From: an uncultured Clostridia bacterium
GTDB lineage: Bacteria > Bacillota > Clostridia > Peptostreptococcales > Anaerovoracaceae
Length of the DNA: 10,044 nt
Assembly (NCBI GenBank): GCA_946402595.1
Contig: CAMIWY010000025.1
Coordinates: forward strand, 1-10,044
Direction of reading: 5' to 3'
The notes under the pieces are model-generated. The model saw only the letters and a list, made by a program, of their open reading frames with translations, had not been told where the DNA came from and ran no database searches. Shown piece after piece: positions 1 through 6,088 of this stretch. The first letter of the stretch is position 1, and each line of letters opens with the position of its first letter. The translations under genes and the position numbers were made by a program.

Positions 1-1183
1 TTACGCACTTCTCTTTTGAGATGGATGCGATGGACACTCTGATGCCCTTAGGCAATGCAAGACAGTAGATGTCCTGCTCCTCGAGCTTTGCACATACCGA
101 AGCTGCATCATCACATGCAACTGTTACGAAGAAGCCTGCGCTGAACGGTACGCACTTTACGCCGTTGTCGTTCAGGGTCTTCTCGAAGACTCTGCCTCTT
201 TCGAGAAGCATGTCTCTGTAGCCCCTTCTCTCCTCGTCGACCTTGGCCAGAAGTTCAGGATCGCTGTAGATCCTGCCCATTGCTACCTGTGCGGAGCGGT
301 TGCAGTTGGACCATGTCGCACGTGCCATGTACTCGGAAGCGCGCTTGAACTCCTCTGCTGTCTCCTCATCAGGAGCGACACATACGATGGCACCGCATCT
401 CATGCCGTAAGCTGTGAGTGTCTTGGATGCGCTGTAGCCGTAGATCGTGAGAACGTTGCTGCCGAGCTCCTTGAGCATCGGCATGAATGCTCTTACCTCG
501 TCATCCTCGCCTGCATAGTCGATGTATGCGACGTCGAGGAAGAGGACTACTTTGCACTTTGCGGCATTGACGATCCTTATAACATTGCTCCAGTCCTCAA
601 GGGACAGTGAGTAGCCTGTAGGATTGTGCGCCGGTGTGTTGATCATCAGGATGACCTGATCCTGCTTCTCAGCGAGCTCATTCAGCTGCTTTTCGAGATC
701 AGCGCTGTCGAACTTTCCGTCTTCATCGAAGAATCTGAAAGTCGCCAGATTGCGGCCGTTCTCACTGCAGATGTTTCTGTAGTTAGCCCAGCACCAGTCA
801 TGAGTCAGAACGCTGTCGCCGAAGTCCGAGTAGTTCTCTATAACGTTGGTGATGCTGCCTGTTCCGCCAGGTGTAGCGCATACGCGTACGAATCCCTTCG
901 GCTGGAACTTTCCGAAGAGAGCCTTCTGAACGGCTTCCTTGAATGCAGGTGTTCCTGCGATAGGAGCGTACTCTGCATAGTCAGCAGGCCCGAGAGTCTT
1001 GATGGCATCCATTACAGATGACATTACTACGAGATCTCCGTTGTCATCCAGAAGAGCGCCGATAACGGCGTTAATGACAGCATCCTTGCCCTTTTCGGCA
1101 GTCGCAGCCTTGGCGCGTCCGTTAAGAGCGAATACTTTGTCAGCAACAGGAATAGTCCTGCCGTTTTCCTTTACAAAACCCAT
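1..1183 (-). CDS. Class I aspartate/aromatic aminotransferase, 3' end beyond window
   Basis: This is a PLP-dependent aminotransferase of fold type I, class I, probably acting on aspartate or an aromatic amino acid with 2-oxoglutarate in the cytoplasm. Starting from ATG at 1183, 394 residues are open to the window edge. The TTA at bases 1-3 is out of frame, so the stop lies outside. Visible signatures are DWCWANY around residues 129-135 (aromatic stacking on PLP), HNPTG with N187, LDVAYIDYAG after it, the PLP lysine K254 in YGYSASKTLTAYGMR, and a substrate-carboxylate arginine R382 in KGIRVSIAS. A GAGGTGA ribosome binding site sits just upstream of the ATG. The gene lies 69 bases after the OadA-type gene on the same strand with no terminator between, so it is probably in the same transcript. 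That context favours aspartate/oxaloacetate exchange, but tyrosine or another aromatic substrate cannot be excluded. Confidence 0.88.
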   Translation of the reverse strand, partial: MGFVKENGRTIPVADKVFALNGRAKAATAEKGKDAVINAVIGALLDDNGDLVVMSSVMDAIKTLGPADYAEYAPIAGTPAFKEAVQKALFGKFQPKGFVRVCATPGGTGSITNVIENYSDFGDSVLTHDWCWANYRNICSENGRNLATFRFFDEDGKFDSADLEKQLNELAEKQDQVILMINTPAHNPTGYSLSLEDWSNVIRIVNAAKCKVVLFLDVAYIDYAGEDDEVRAFMPMLKELGSNVLTIYGYSASKTLTAYGMRCGAIVCVAPDEETAEEFKRASEYMARATWSNCNRSAQVAMGRIYSDPELLAKVDEERRGYRDMLLERGRVFEKTLNDNGVKCVPFSAGFFVTVACDDAASVCAKLEEQDIYCLALPKGIRVSIASISKEKCV

Positions 1184-1205
1184 TTAAATCACCTCGCTTA
1201 TTAGT

Positions 1206-1220
1206 AATTACTGCGTAATT
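1206..1220. repeat. Perfect 6-bp inverted repeat between oadA-type and aminotransferase genes
   Basis: AATTAC and GTAATT flank a TGC centre. The arms can be extended to AGT...GACT if one bulged base is allowed (1203-1224). It lies in the 69-base gap about 20 bases upstream of the aminotransferase start. It could be an operator, a weak mRNA hairpin or a chance AT-rich palindrome. No U-tract follows on either strand, so it is not a terminator. I see no convincing promoter in the gap. Confidence 0.3.
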
Positions 1221-1252
1221 GACTTGGTGTGCTGCCGCGGCCCGTATCTCAA

Positions 1253-2650
1253 TTACGCCGGATATGCTTTGTTCTTCATGTCGATCGCATCAGGATCAAC
1301 CTTGTTCCTGAGCGCGGCTCTTCTCTTGAAGTACTCTATAGCAACAGGTCCGAAGAGTGCGTATGTCAGCACGTCCTCCTCCTGCTCCTTGTAATCTCCA
1401 ATCTCCTCTTCCATCTTGGCCATTTCAGGCTCGAGGAGGTCTGCAGGTCTGCATGTGATGATCTCCGAAGGGTCGATCCTGGCCAGAACTTCAGGATTCA
1501 TAGGCAGCGGAGTCTGTCCGTACTTGCCTCTGAGGATCTCCTGTGTCTCCTTGGAGAGGATCTTGTATCTCTCGCCCATCAGGACGTTCAGCACAGCCTG
1601 TGTACCTACGATCTGTGATGACGGTGTTACCAGCGGCGGCATTCCGAGGTCGTTTCTTACACGAGGGACCTCCTGCAGTACGTCCATGTACTTGTCCTCT
1701 GCATTCTGGTCCTTGAGCTGTGATACGAGGTTGCTGAGCATTCCGCCAGGCACCTGATAGATCAGTGTCTTGATGTCTGTTCCGAGGACCTTGGTGTTCA
1801 TGAGGCCGCTCTTGAGGGCGTTGTCCCTTACTGTCTGGAAGTGGGCAGCGATCTTCTCGAGCTTGCTCATGTCGAGACCTGTGTCTCTGTCCGATCCCTT
1901 GAACGTCTCGACCATTACCTCTGTTGACGGCTGGCTTGTACCGCCTGAGAACGGCGAGATAGCTGTGTCGATGCAGTCAACTCCTGCCTGTGCAGCGCAG
2001 TAGTAAGTGATAGGTGCTACTCCGCTGGTGCAGTGTGTGTGCAGGTGGATAGGGATCTCAACATTGGCCTTGAGCATGCTTACCATCTCGGTAGCTGCTG
2101 CCGGAACCATGAGTCCTGCCATGTCCTTGATGCAGATGGAGTCAGCACCCATGTCCTGGATCCTCAGAGCGAGGTCCTTCCAGTACTCCGGTGTATACGG
2201 CTCGCCGATCGTATATGCCATAGCTACCTGTGCATGTCCGCCGTAAGCCTTGGTCGAATCGACCGCAGTCTTGAGGTTTCTGAGGTCGTTCAGTGCATCG
2301 AATATCCTGATGATATCGATACCGTTGTCGATCGATTTTTTGACAAAATAGTCGACTACGTCATCCGAATAGTGTCTGTATCCGAGGATGTTCTGGCCTC
2401 TCAGCAGCATCTGAAGTCTGGTGTTAGGCATAGCATCTCTCAGCTTTCTGAGTCTTTCCCACGGATCCTCATCGAGGAATCTGATGCAGGCATCGAATGT
2501 AGCGCCGCCCCAGCACTCTACTGCGTCATAGCCGACGCTGTCGAGAAGAGCAAGTGCCGGTTCCATGTCGCTGAAAGGCATTCTGGTCGCTATCAGTGAC
2601 TGCTGTCCGTCTCTTATTGCAGTCTCCATTATTTTAAGTTTATTTCCCAT
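1253..2650 (-). CDS. Oxaloacetate decarboxylase alpha / transcarboxylase 5S-type carboxyltransferase, no biotin domain
   Basis: The 465-residue protein is a cytoplasmic TIM-barrel carboxyltransferase that moves CO2 between oxaloacetate (or another oxo-acid) and carrier-bound biotin, giving pyruvate. Family signatures are clear: METAIRDGQQS near the N-terminus with metal ligand D14, MLLRGQN at 81-87, the lysine that is carboxylated in this family at K175 in CIKDMAGLM, and the metal histidines H204 and H206 in HLHTHCTSG, followed by SPFSGGTSQP. Classical OadA is near 600 residues and ends in a biotinyl domain. This protein stops after the PYC/OADA domain, so biotin must come from the separate carrier encoded two genes upstream. 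It starts 13 bases after the beta subunit with an AAAGGA site overlapping that stop region, as expected within one operon. Pyruvate carboxylase subunit B is the main alternative, but the adjoining beta subunit and OadG favour a decarboxylase or transcarboxylase. Confidence 0.92.
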   Translation of the reverse strand: MGNKLKIMETAIRDGQQSLIATRMPFSDMEPALALLDSVGYDAVECWGGATFDACIRFLDEDPWERLRKLRDAMPNTRLQMLLRGQNILGYRHYSDDVVDYFVKKSIDNGIDIIRIFDALNDLRNLKTAVDSTKAYGGHAQVAMAYTIGEPYTPEYWKDLALRIQDMGADSICIKDMAGLMVPAAATEMVSMLKANVEIPIHLHTHCTSGVAPITYYCAAQAGVDCIDTAISPFSGGTSQPSTEVMVETFKGSDRDTGLDMSKLEKIAAHFQTVRDNALKSGLMNTKVLGTDIKTLIYQVPGGMLSNLVSQLKDQNAEDKYMDVLQEVPRVRNDLGMPPLVTPSSQIVGTQAVLNVLMGERYKILSKETQEILRGKYGQTPLPMNPEVLARIDPSEIITCRPADLLEPEMAKMEEEIGDYKEQEEDVLTYALFGPVAIEYFKRRAALRNKVDPDAIDMKNKAYPA

Positions 2651-2663
2651 TTCTGATCCTTTC

Positions 2664-3779
2664 TTACACTCCGAAGATCGCCATGAATACTCCGGCTGCT
2701 ACTGCTGTTCCGATAACGCCTGCTACGTTAGGTCCCATGGCATGCATGAGAAGGAAGTTGGTAGGGTCTGCTTCAGCACCGACCTTCTGCGAAACTCTCG
2801 CTGCCATCGGCACTGCGGATACGCCTGCCGAACCGATGAGCGGATTGATTTTGCCTCCCGTAAGCTTGCACATGAGCTTGCCGAAGAGGACTCCGGCAGC
2901 TGTTCCGAACGCAAAGGCTATGAGTCCGAGTATTACGATCTTGATCGTTGTCCATTTGAGGAAAGCTTCAGCGCTCGTTGTAGCTCCTACTGATGTTCCG
3001 AGCAGGATTACTACGATGTACATAAGAGCGTTGGATGCTGTTTCCTGCAGCTGCCTTACTACTCCGCTCTCCCTGAAGAGGTTGCCGAGCATCAGCATTC
3101 CGATAAGCGGTGCTGTCGAAGGCAGGAGTGTACATACGATTATTGTTACGATGATAGGGAATATTATTCTTTCTCTCTTCGATACATCCCTCAGCTGCTC
3201 CATCTTGATCTTGCGCTCCTTCTCTGTGGTCAGAGCTCTCATGATAGGCGGCTGGATGATCGGTACGAGCGACATGTATGAATAAGCCGCTACGGCTATC
3301 GGTCCCATCAGCTCTCTCTGTCCCAGCTTCATTGCGAGGAAGATCGAGGTCGGGCCGTCTGCGCCTCCGATGATACTTACGGCTGCTGCCTGGGCATCAT
3401 TGAATCCCATCAGCATTGCCAGGAAGAACGCACTGAATACTCCGAACTGGGCCGCCGCTCCGAGGAGGAAGCTCTTCGGGTTGGCGATGAGCGGTCCGAA
3501 GTCCGTCAGTGCTCCTACTCCGAGGAATATGAGTGACGGCAGTATCGTCCATTCATCCAGCATGAAGAAGTAGTACAGAAGTCCTCCTTCTTCCATGATC
3601 GGCGGGTACAGGTTAACGAGCATCATGCCGAAGGATATCGGAAGGAGAAGGAGCGGCTCATACTGTTTGACGATGGCCAGATACATCAGCACCAGGGCAA
3701 CTGCTATCATCAGAACGTTGCCGAGGGAGAGGCTGAAGAAGGCCGTCTGGTGAGCCAGATTGGATAAGGTTTCTCCCAT
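2664..3779 (-). CDS. Sodium-translocating decarboxylase beta subunit (OadB/MmdB/GcdB family)
   Basis: This 371-residue integral membrane protein releases CO2 from carboxybiotin and couples that to Na+ export across the cytoplasmic membrane. Nearly the whole chain is hydrophobic segments. The conserved regions are present in order: GVGALTDFGPLIANP at 87-101, IIGGADGPTSIF at 137-147 with D141 (equivalent to the essential Na+-site aspartate of this family), YSYMSLVPIIQPPIMRALTT at 166-185, and HAMGPNVAGVIGTAVAAG at 346-363 with N351. Length is typical of the shorter beta subunits of the MmdB/GcdB type. The ATG at 3779 has an AGGAGG site six bases upstream and lies 10 bases after the biotin carrier stop. 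Na+ rather than H+ as coupling ion is family knowledge, not seen directly. Confidence 0.95.
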   Translation of the reverse strand: MGETLSNLAHQTAFFSLSLGNVLMIAVALVLMYLAIVKQYEPLLLLPISFGMMLVNLYPPIMEEGGLLYYFFMLDEWTILPSLIFLGVGALTDFGPLIANPKSFLLGAAAQFGVFSAFFLAMLMGFNDAQAAAVSIIGGADGPTSIFLAMKLGQRELMGPIAVAAYSYMSLVPIIQPPIMRALTTEKERKIKMEQLRDVSKRERIIFPIIVTIIVCTLLPSTAPLIGMLMLGNLFRESGVVRQLQETASNALMYIVVILLGTSVGATTSAEAFLKWTTIKIVILGLIAFAFGTAAGVLFGKLMCKLTGGKINPLIGSAGVSAVPMAARVSQKVGAEADPTNFLLMHAMGPNVAGVIGTAVAAGVFMAIFGV

Positions 3780-3789
3780 GATGTTCCTC

Positions 3790-4152
3790 CTATGCTACGT
3801 ATGCTACTGTCTGTCCTGACGAAGTGCTGTCACCTTCAGATACAACGATCTTGCTGACTGTGCCGTCCTTAGGCGCAACTACAGGGATCTCCATCTTCAT
3901 TGCTTCGAGGATCAGGATTGTGTCTCCCGCCTTGACGCTGTCGCCTTCCTTGGCGACGATCTTGAAGACTTTGCCCGATGTTCCGCAGACTACAGGAGCA
4001 CCGCTTCCTGCTGCCGCACTCTTAGGTGCTGCTGCCGGCTTTGCCGCAGGTGCTGCAGCTGCTGAAGGCTGAGCCTGTGCGCCGGATCCGTCTTTCTTTT
4101 CTACTTCTACTTCGAACTCCTGTCCGTTTACTCTTATGATGTATGTCTCCAT
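3790..4152 (-). CDS. Stand-alone biotin carboxyl carrier protein (gamma subunit type)
   Basis: The 120-residue protein is a mobile biotin arm that carries CO2 between the carboxyltransferases and the membrane beta subunit. It has three parts. A short beta-rich start (residues 1-20) resembles the N-terminus of decarboxylase/transcarboxylase carriers. An Ala/Pro-rich flexible linker covers about 25-52. A biotinyl domain covers about 53-120, with the modification site EAMKMEI placing biotin on K86. The ATG at 4152 has a GGAGGG site five bases upstream and overlaps the end of the OadG-type gene by 19 bases, suggesting translational coupling. Because neither carboxyltransferase in this cluster has a biotin domain, this carrier probably serves both. 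Confidence 0.95.
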   Translation of the reverse strand: METYIIRVNGQEFEVEVEKKDGSGAQAQPSAAAAPAAKPAAAPKSAAAGSGAPVVCGTSGKVFKIVAKEGDSVKAGDTILILEAMKMEIPVVAPKDGTVSKIVVSEGDSTSSGQTVAYVA

Positions 4153-4439
4153 GTTGCCCTCCGTACGTTCCTGACAATGTATTCTTCTTCGTTTCCGGCA
4201 TTCTGATCCTTGATGTACTGATGTACCGCCGCCGTGATGGCCGCTATCATCTCAGGAGAGATGCCGCCTTCATCTGCCGCAGGCGCTGCCTCTGCTGCAG
4301 TTACCGCTTTTGGCTTTTCCCTGCAGAGGATGCCCATGATCCAGATGCATATGGATATGAAGATCAGTATCGCGAATACCGTCCCCATACCCAGCACTGT
4401 ATCGACCAGTGCTATTCTTACAATTTCCTGAAAACTCAT
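4134..4439 (-). CDS. OadG/MmdD-type small membrane-anchor subunit
   Basis: This 101-residue protein matches the plan of the OadG (gamma) / MmdD (delta) subunits that hold decarboxylase complexes together at the membrane. One hydrophobic helix spans about residues 10-38. An Ala-rich linker follows at about 45-58, then a helical stretch (PEMIAAITAAVHQYI) and a basic C-terminus with YIVRNVRRATW, which fits the conserved Arg-rich tail of the family. The start at 4439 lies eight bases after the carboxyltransferase stop, with an AGGTGATC ribosome binding site. The last 19 bases overlap the biotin carrier gene. Sequence conservation in this family is low, so assignment rests on topology, tail motif and operon position. 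Confidence 0.85.
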   Translation of the reverse strand: MSFQEIVRIALVDTVLGMGTVFAILIFISICIWIMGILCREKPKAVTAAEAAPAADEGGISPEMIAAITAAVHQYIKDQNAGNEEEYIVRNVRRATWRHTS

Positions 4440-4447
4440 GCGATCAC

Positions 4448-5794
4448 CTACCTGCTGTTAATGAACGTCTGAAGAGCTCCGATGAGGTACTTCCTGGATT
4501 CTTCAGGTGCGATGACTTTGTCGGCAAAACCGTGTCTTGCCAGTGCGAGAGCGTTGGTCTGCGAGTCACGGAACTGCTGCTCCAGTTCAGGTGTCCACTT
4601 TCCGAAGATGACCTCGGTGGCCTGTCTCGGGTCGACGATGCTGATGTCTGCGCTGTCCCACATGAATACGTAGTCAGCTCCGAGTCCCTTGGAGTTCAGC
4701 ATACTGTAAGCACTTCCGACTACAGTGCCCGTGATCAGGTTGATCTTAGGAACTGTCGCATTGATGAATGCGTTGATAAGTCTTCCTGCTGCGCTCGGCA
4801 TGAACTTTTCGCTCTCCGACTTGGTATCATATCCCTCTGTGTCTGTGATTGTGAGGATTGGGATATTGAACTTGTTGCAGAAATTGACGAGCCTTGCGGC
4901 CTTGTCGCATCCTGCTGCCGTGATCCTCTTCTCTCCGTCTACCGCGTTGCAGGCAGCGACTCCGATGATCTGTCCGGCGATCCTGATGAACCCGGTGATC
5001 ATGTCTTCGCCCCTGTCCTTGGCGGTCTCAACTACCCTGTGATTGTCCGAGATGTCGTCGAGAATGGCTCTTGCATCTCCGAGCTTGTATCTCAGGTCAG
5101 GACAGACTCTGTTCAGTTCTTCATCGCTGATGTCCTTGATGTACGGTGCAAAATCCGTGCTTGCAGGAAGGATTCGGATGAGTCTTCTGATCCTCTCAAC
5201 GATCTCTTCCCACTCATATGTACCGTCATCGTTGGCCTGGATGTACGGGTTGTTTCCGATGGCATTGGCTACGACGCCCTGCGGGTTAACGAAGATGCTT
5301 CCCTTGTCCTTTTCAAGGAAGACAAAATCTGCGAGCTCTGCGGATATGGACATTCCGCCTCCGCACTGTCCGATGACAGCCATAAGCTGCGGGATCTTCT
5401 TCGATGCCTCCGCCTGTCTCTTATACAGCTTTGCAAACTGATAGAGTCCGTCGAGTCCTTCTTCTATACGGAAGCCCGCGCAGTCGAGAAGTCCGATGAT
5501 CGGAGCCCTTGCCTTAATGGCGTGCTCATACAGATCTACTATCTTCCTGCCGTGCTGCTCGCCGAAGGTCCCTCCCATGACCTCATTATCCTGCGCAAAA
5601 ATAAAAACGAGGTTGCCTTCGACCGTGCCGTAACCGGTTACCACACCATCGGATTCAACAACCTCATCCGGATGGTAGAACTCAGTATACCTGGCCGATA
5701 CATGCTCCCCGATCTCCATAAAACTGCCCGGATCCAGGATATCGATCACCTTGGAAATGGCAGTCGTTCTTTCATCACTTGGTCTGACTTGCAT
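4448..5794 (-). CDS. Divergent acyl-CoA carboxyltransferase (12S/MmdA-like) subunit
   Basis: The 448-residue protein has the two crotonase-like halves of biotin-dependent acyl-CoA carboxyltransferases, which move CO2 between biotin and an acyl-CoA in the cytoplasm. The first half has GYGTVEGNLVFIFAQD (55-70), GGTFGEQHGRKI (74-85), DCAGFRIEEG (104-113) and GQCGGGMSISAELADF (142-157). The second half has AARLVNFCNKFNIPILTITD (299-318), TGTVVGSAYSMLNSKGLGAD (355-374) and WDSADISIVDP. It is shorter than methylmalonyl-CoA decarboxylase alpha (about 510 residues), and several motifs differ from canonical forms: DSGGARIQEG is DCAGFRIEEG, VDxPGF is TDTEGY, and the WPTAEI region is WDSADI. Substrate is therefore uncertain; methylmalonyl-, malonyl- or glutaconyl-CoA are candidates. 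The ATG has an AAGGAGG site six bases upstream and is the first gene of the operon. Confidence 0.85.
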   Translation of the reverse strand: MQVRPSDERTTAISKVIDILDPGSFMEIGEHVSARYTEFYHPDEVVESDGVVTGYGTVEGNLVFIFAQDNEVMGGTFGEQHGRKIVDLYEHAIKARAPIIGLLDCAGFRIEEGLDGLYQFAKLYKRQAEASKKIPQLMAVIGQCGGGMSISAELADFVFLEKDKGSIFVNPQGVVANAIGNNPYIQANDDGTYEWEEIVERIRRLIRILPASTDFAPYIKDISDEELNRVCPDLRYKLGDARAILDDISDNHRVVETAKDRGEDMITGFIRIAGQIIGVAACNAVDGEKRITAAGCDKAARLVNFCNKFNIPILTITDTEGYDTKSESEKFMPSAAGRLINAFINATVPKINLITGTVVGSAYSMLNSKGLGADYVFMWDSADISIVDPRQATEVIFGKWTPELEQQFRDSQTNALALARHGFADKVIAPEESRKYLIGALQTFINSR

Positions 5795-5798
5795 GTCG

Positions 5799-5806
5799 CC
5801 CTCCTT
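5799..5806 (-). promoter_or_regulatory. Strong ribosome binding site of the pump operon
   Basis: On the minus strand AAGGAGGG ends four to six bases before the ATG at 5794. It fixes the start of the carboxyltransferase and is the best Shine-Dalgarno match in the window, in keeping with high expression of the first subunit. Confidence 0.8.
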
Positions 5807-5834
5807 ATATCAAGGCTATTCTTGCACTTAAAAG

Positions 5835-5863
5835 TTGACATTATTTTATACCGCATATAGAGT
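5835..5863 (+). promoter_or_regulatory. Candidate promoter toward the LysR-type gene
   Basis: A perfect TTGACA (5835-5840) is followed after 17 bases by TAGAGT (5858-5863), four of six in the -10 box. A TATAAT at 5863-5868 is a better -10 box but would need a 22-base spacer. A start near 5870 would give the LysR gene a leader of about 220 bases that contains the folded element at 5918-6056. The -10 assignment is weak. Confidence 0.35.
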
Positions 5864-5871
5864 ATAATCAA
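5843..5871 (-). promoter_or_regulatory. Candidate sigma-A promoter for the pump operon
   Basis: Reading the minus strand, TTGATT (5871-5866) and TAAAAT (5848-5843) are separated by 17 bases, matching four and five of six consensus positions. Transcription would begin near 5836, giving a leader of about 42 bases before the ATG at 5794. A TATAAA register two bases upstream is also possible with shorter spacing. The boxes overlap a candidate promoter for the opposite strand. Confidence 0.45.
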
Positions 5872-5917
5872 ATATGAATAATGGTATGAATGCTATATTA
5901 TTGTTCTTATATGTATA

Positions 5918-6056
5918 CAGCGTGTTCAGCTTACCCTGCTCGCGTCCTCGAAATGCAGCATGTCCTCATGGCATTTCTGCGGACTTATCGCAAGGTGGGG
6001 ACCGCTTGCGGTGGATCCCTTACGATGAATACTCGCAGTGCAAGCTGAACATGCTG
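5918..6056 (+). ncRNA. Candidate structured leader RNA (15-bp closing stem, two internal hairpins)
   Basis: Arms CAGCGTGTTCAGCTT (5918-5932) and 6042-6056 form a 15-pair stem with a single G-U. Inside are two adjacent foldable segments. Hairpin A (5944-5984) pairs GTCC with GGAC, GAAATGC with GCATTTC, and CATG with CATG around TCCT. Hairpin B (5985-6028) pairs UUAUCG with CGAUGA and AAGG with CCUU, capped by ACCG-CUUG-CGGU, a CUUG tetraloop. A further CTGC/GCAG pairing (5936-5939 with 6035-6038) fits beneath them. Two G-U pairs (5922/6052, 5986/6027) would become A-C mismatches in the opposite-strand RNA, so the + strand is favoured. The element ends 18 bases before the ribosome binding site of the LysR gene. 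I do not recognise it as a known riboswitch. A small mobile repeat or a large operator is the alternative; no clear target duplication flanks it. Confidence 0.42.
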
Positions 6057-6074
6057 ATGACAAAGATGACACAT

Positions 6075-6080
6075 AAAGGA
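6075..6080 (+). promoter_or_regulatory. Ribosome binding site of the LysR-type gene
   Basis: AAAGGA lies eight bases before the ATG at 6089 and supports that start. It is only 18 bases beyond the folded element, close enough for RNA structure to affect access to it. Confidence 0.6.
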
Positions 6081-6088
6081 AACCGGCA

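Noticed and set aside
1..3. TTA at the left edge as the stop codon of the aminotransferase.
   Set aside because: From the ATG at 1183 the reading frame falls on bases 2-4, so TTA is out of frame and the gene continues beyond the window.
2033..2599. 188-codon plus-strand open frame opposite the OadA-type gene.
   Set aside because: It is antisense to a confidently identified gene and has no ribosome binding site or domain signature.
4409..5860. 483-codon plus-strand open frame opposite the carboxyltransferase.
   Set aside because: It is the antisense shadow of a gene with clear family motifs. Its translation is rich in Cys, Ser and Asp without recognisable domains, and it ends in the divergent promoter region.
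5992..6005. Resemblance to the T-box antiterminator motif (AAGGTGG..ACCGC).
   Set aside because: The bulge is one base longer than the T-box consensus, there is no stem I with specifier loop or following terminator, and the downstream gene is a LysR regulator rather than a tRNA-related or amino-acid gene.
5918..6056. Reading the inverted repeat as a miniature transposable element.
   Set aside because: No target-site duplication is visible at its ends, no transposase-like sequence is near, and the interior is itself highly paired. Not fully excluded, because copy number in the genome cannot be checked here.
6054..6082. CTGATGA followed by GAAA, as in a hammerhead ribozyme core.
   Set aside because: The bases between them cannot form stem II and no matching stem III with a cleavage triplet was found. 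The match is likely chance.
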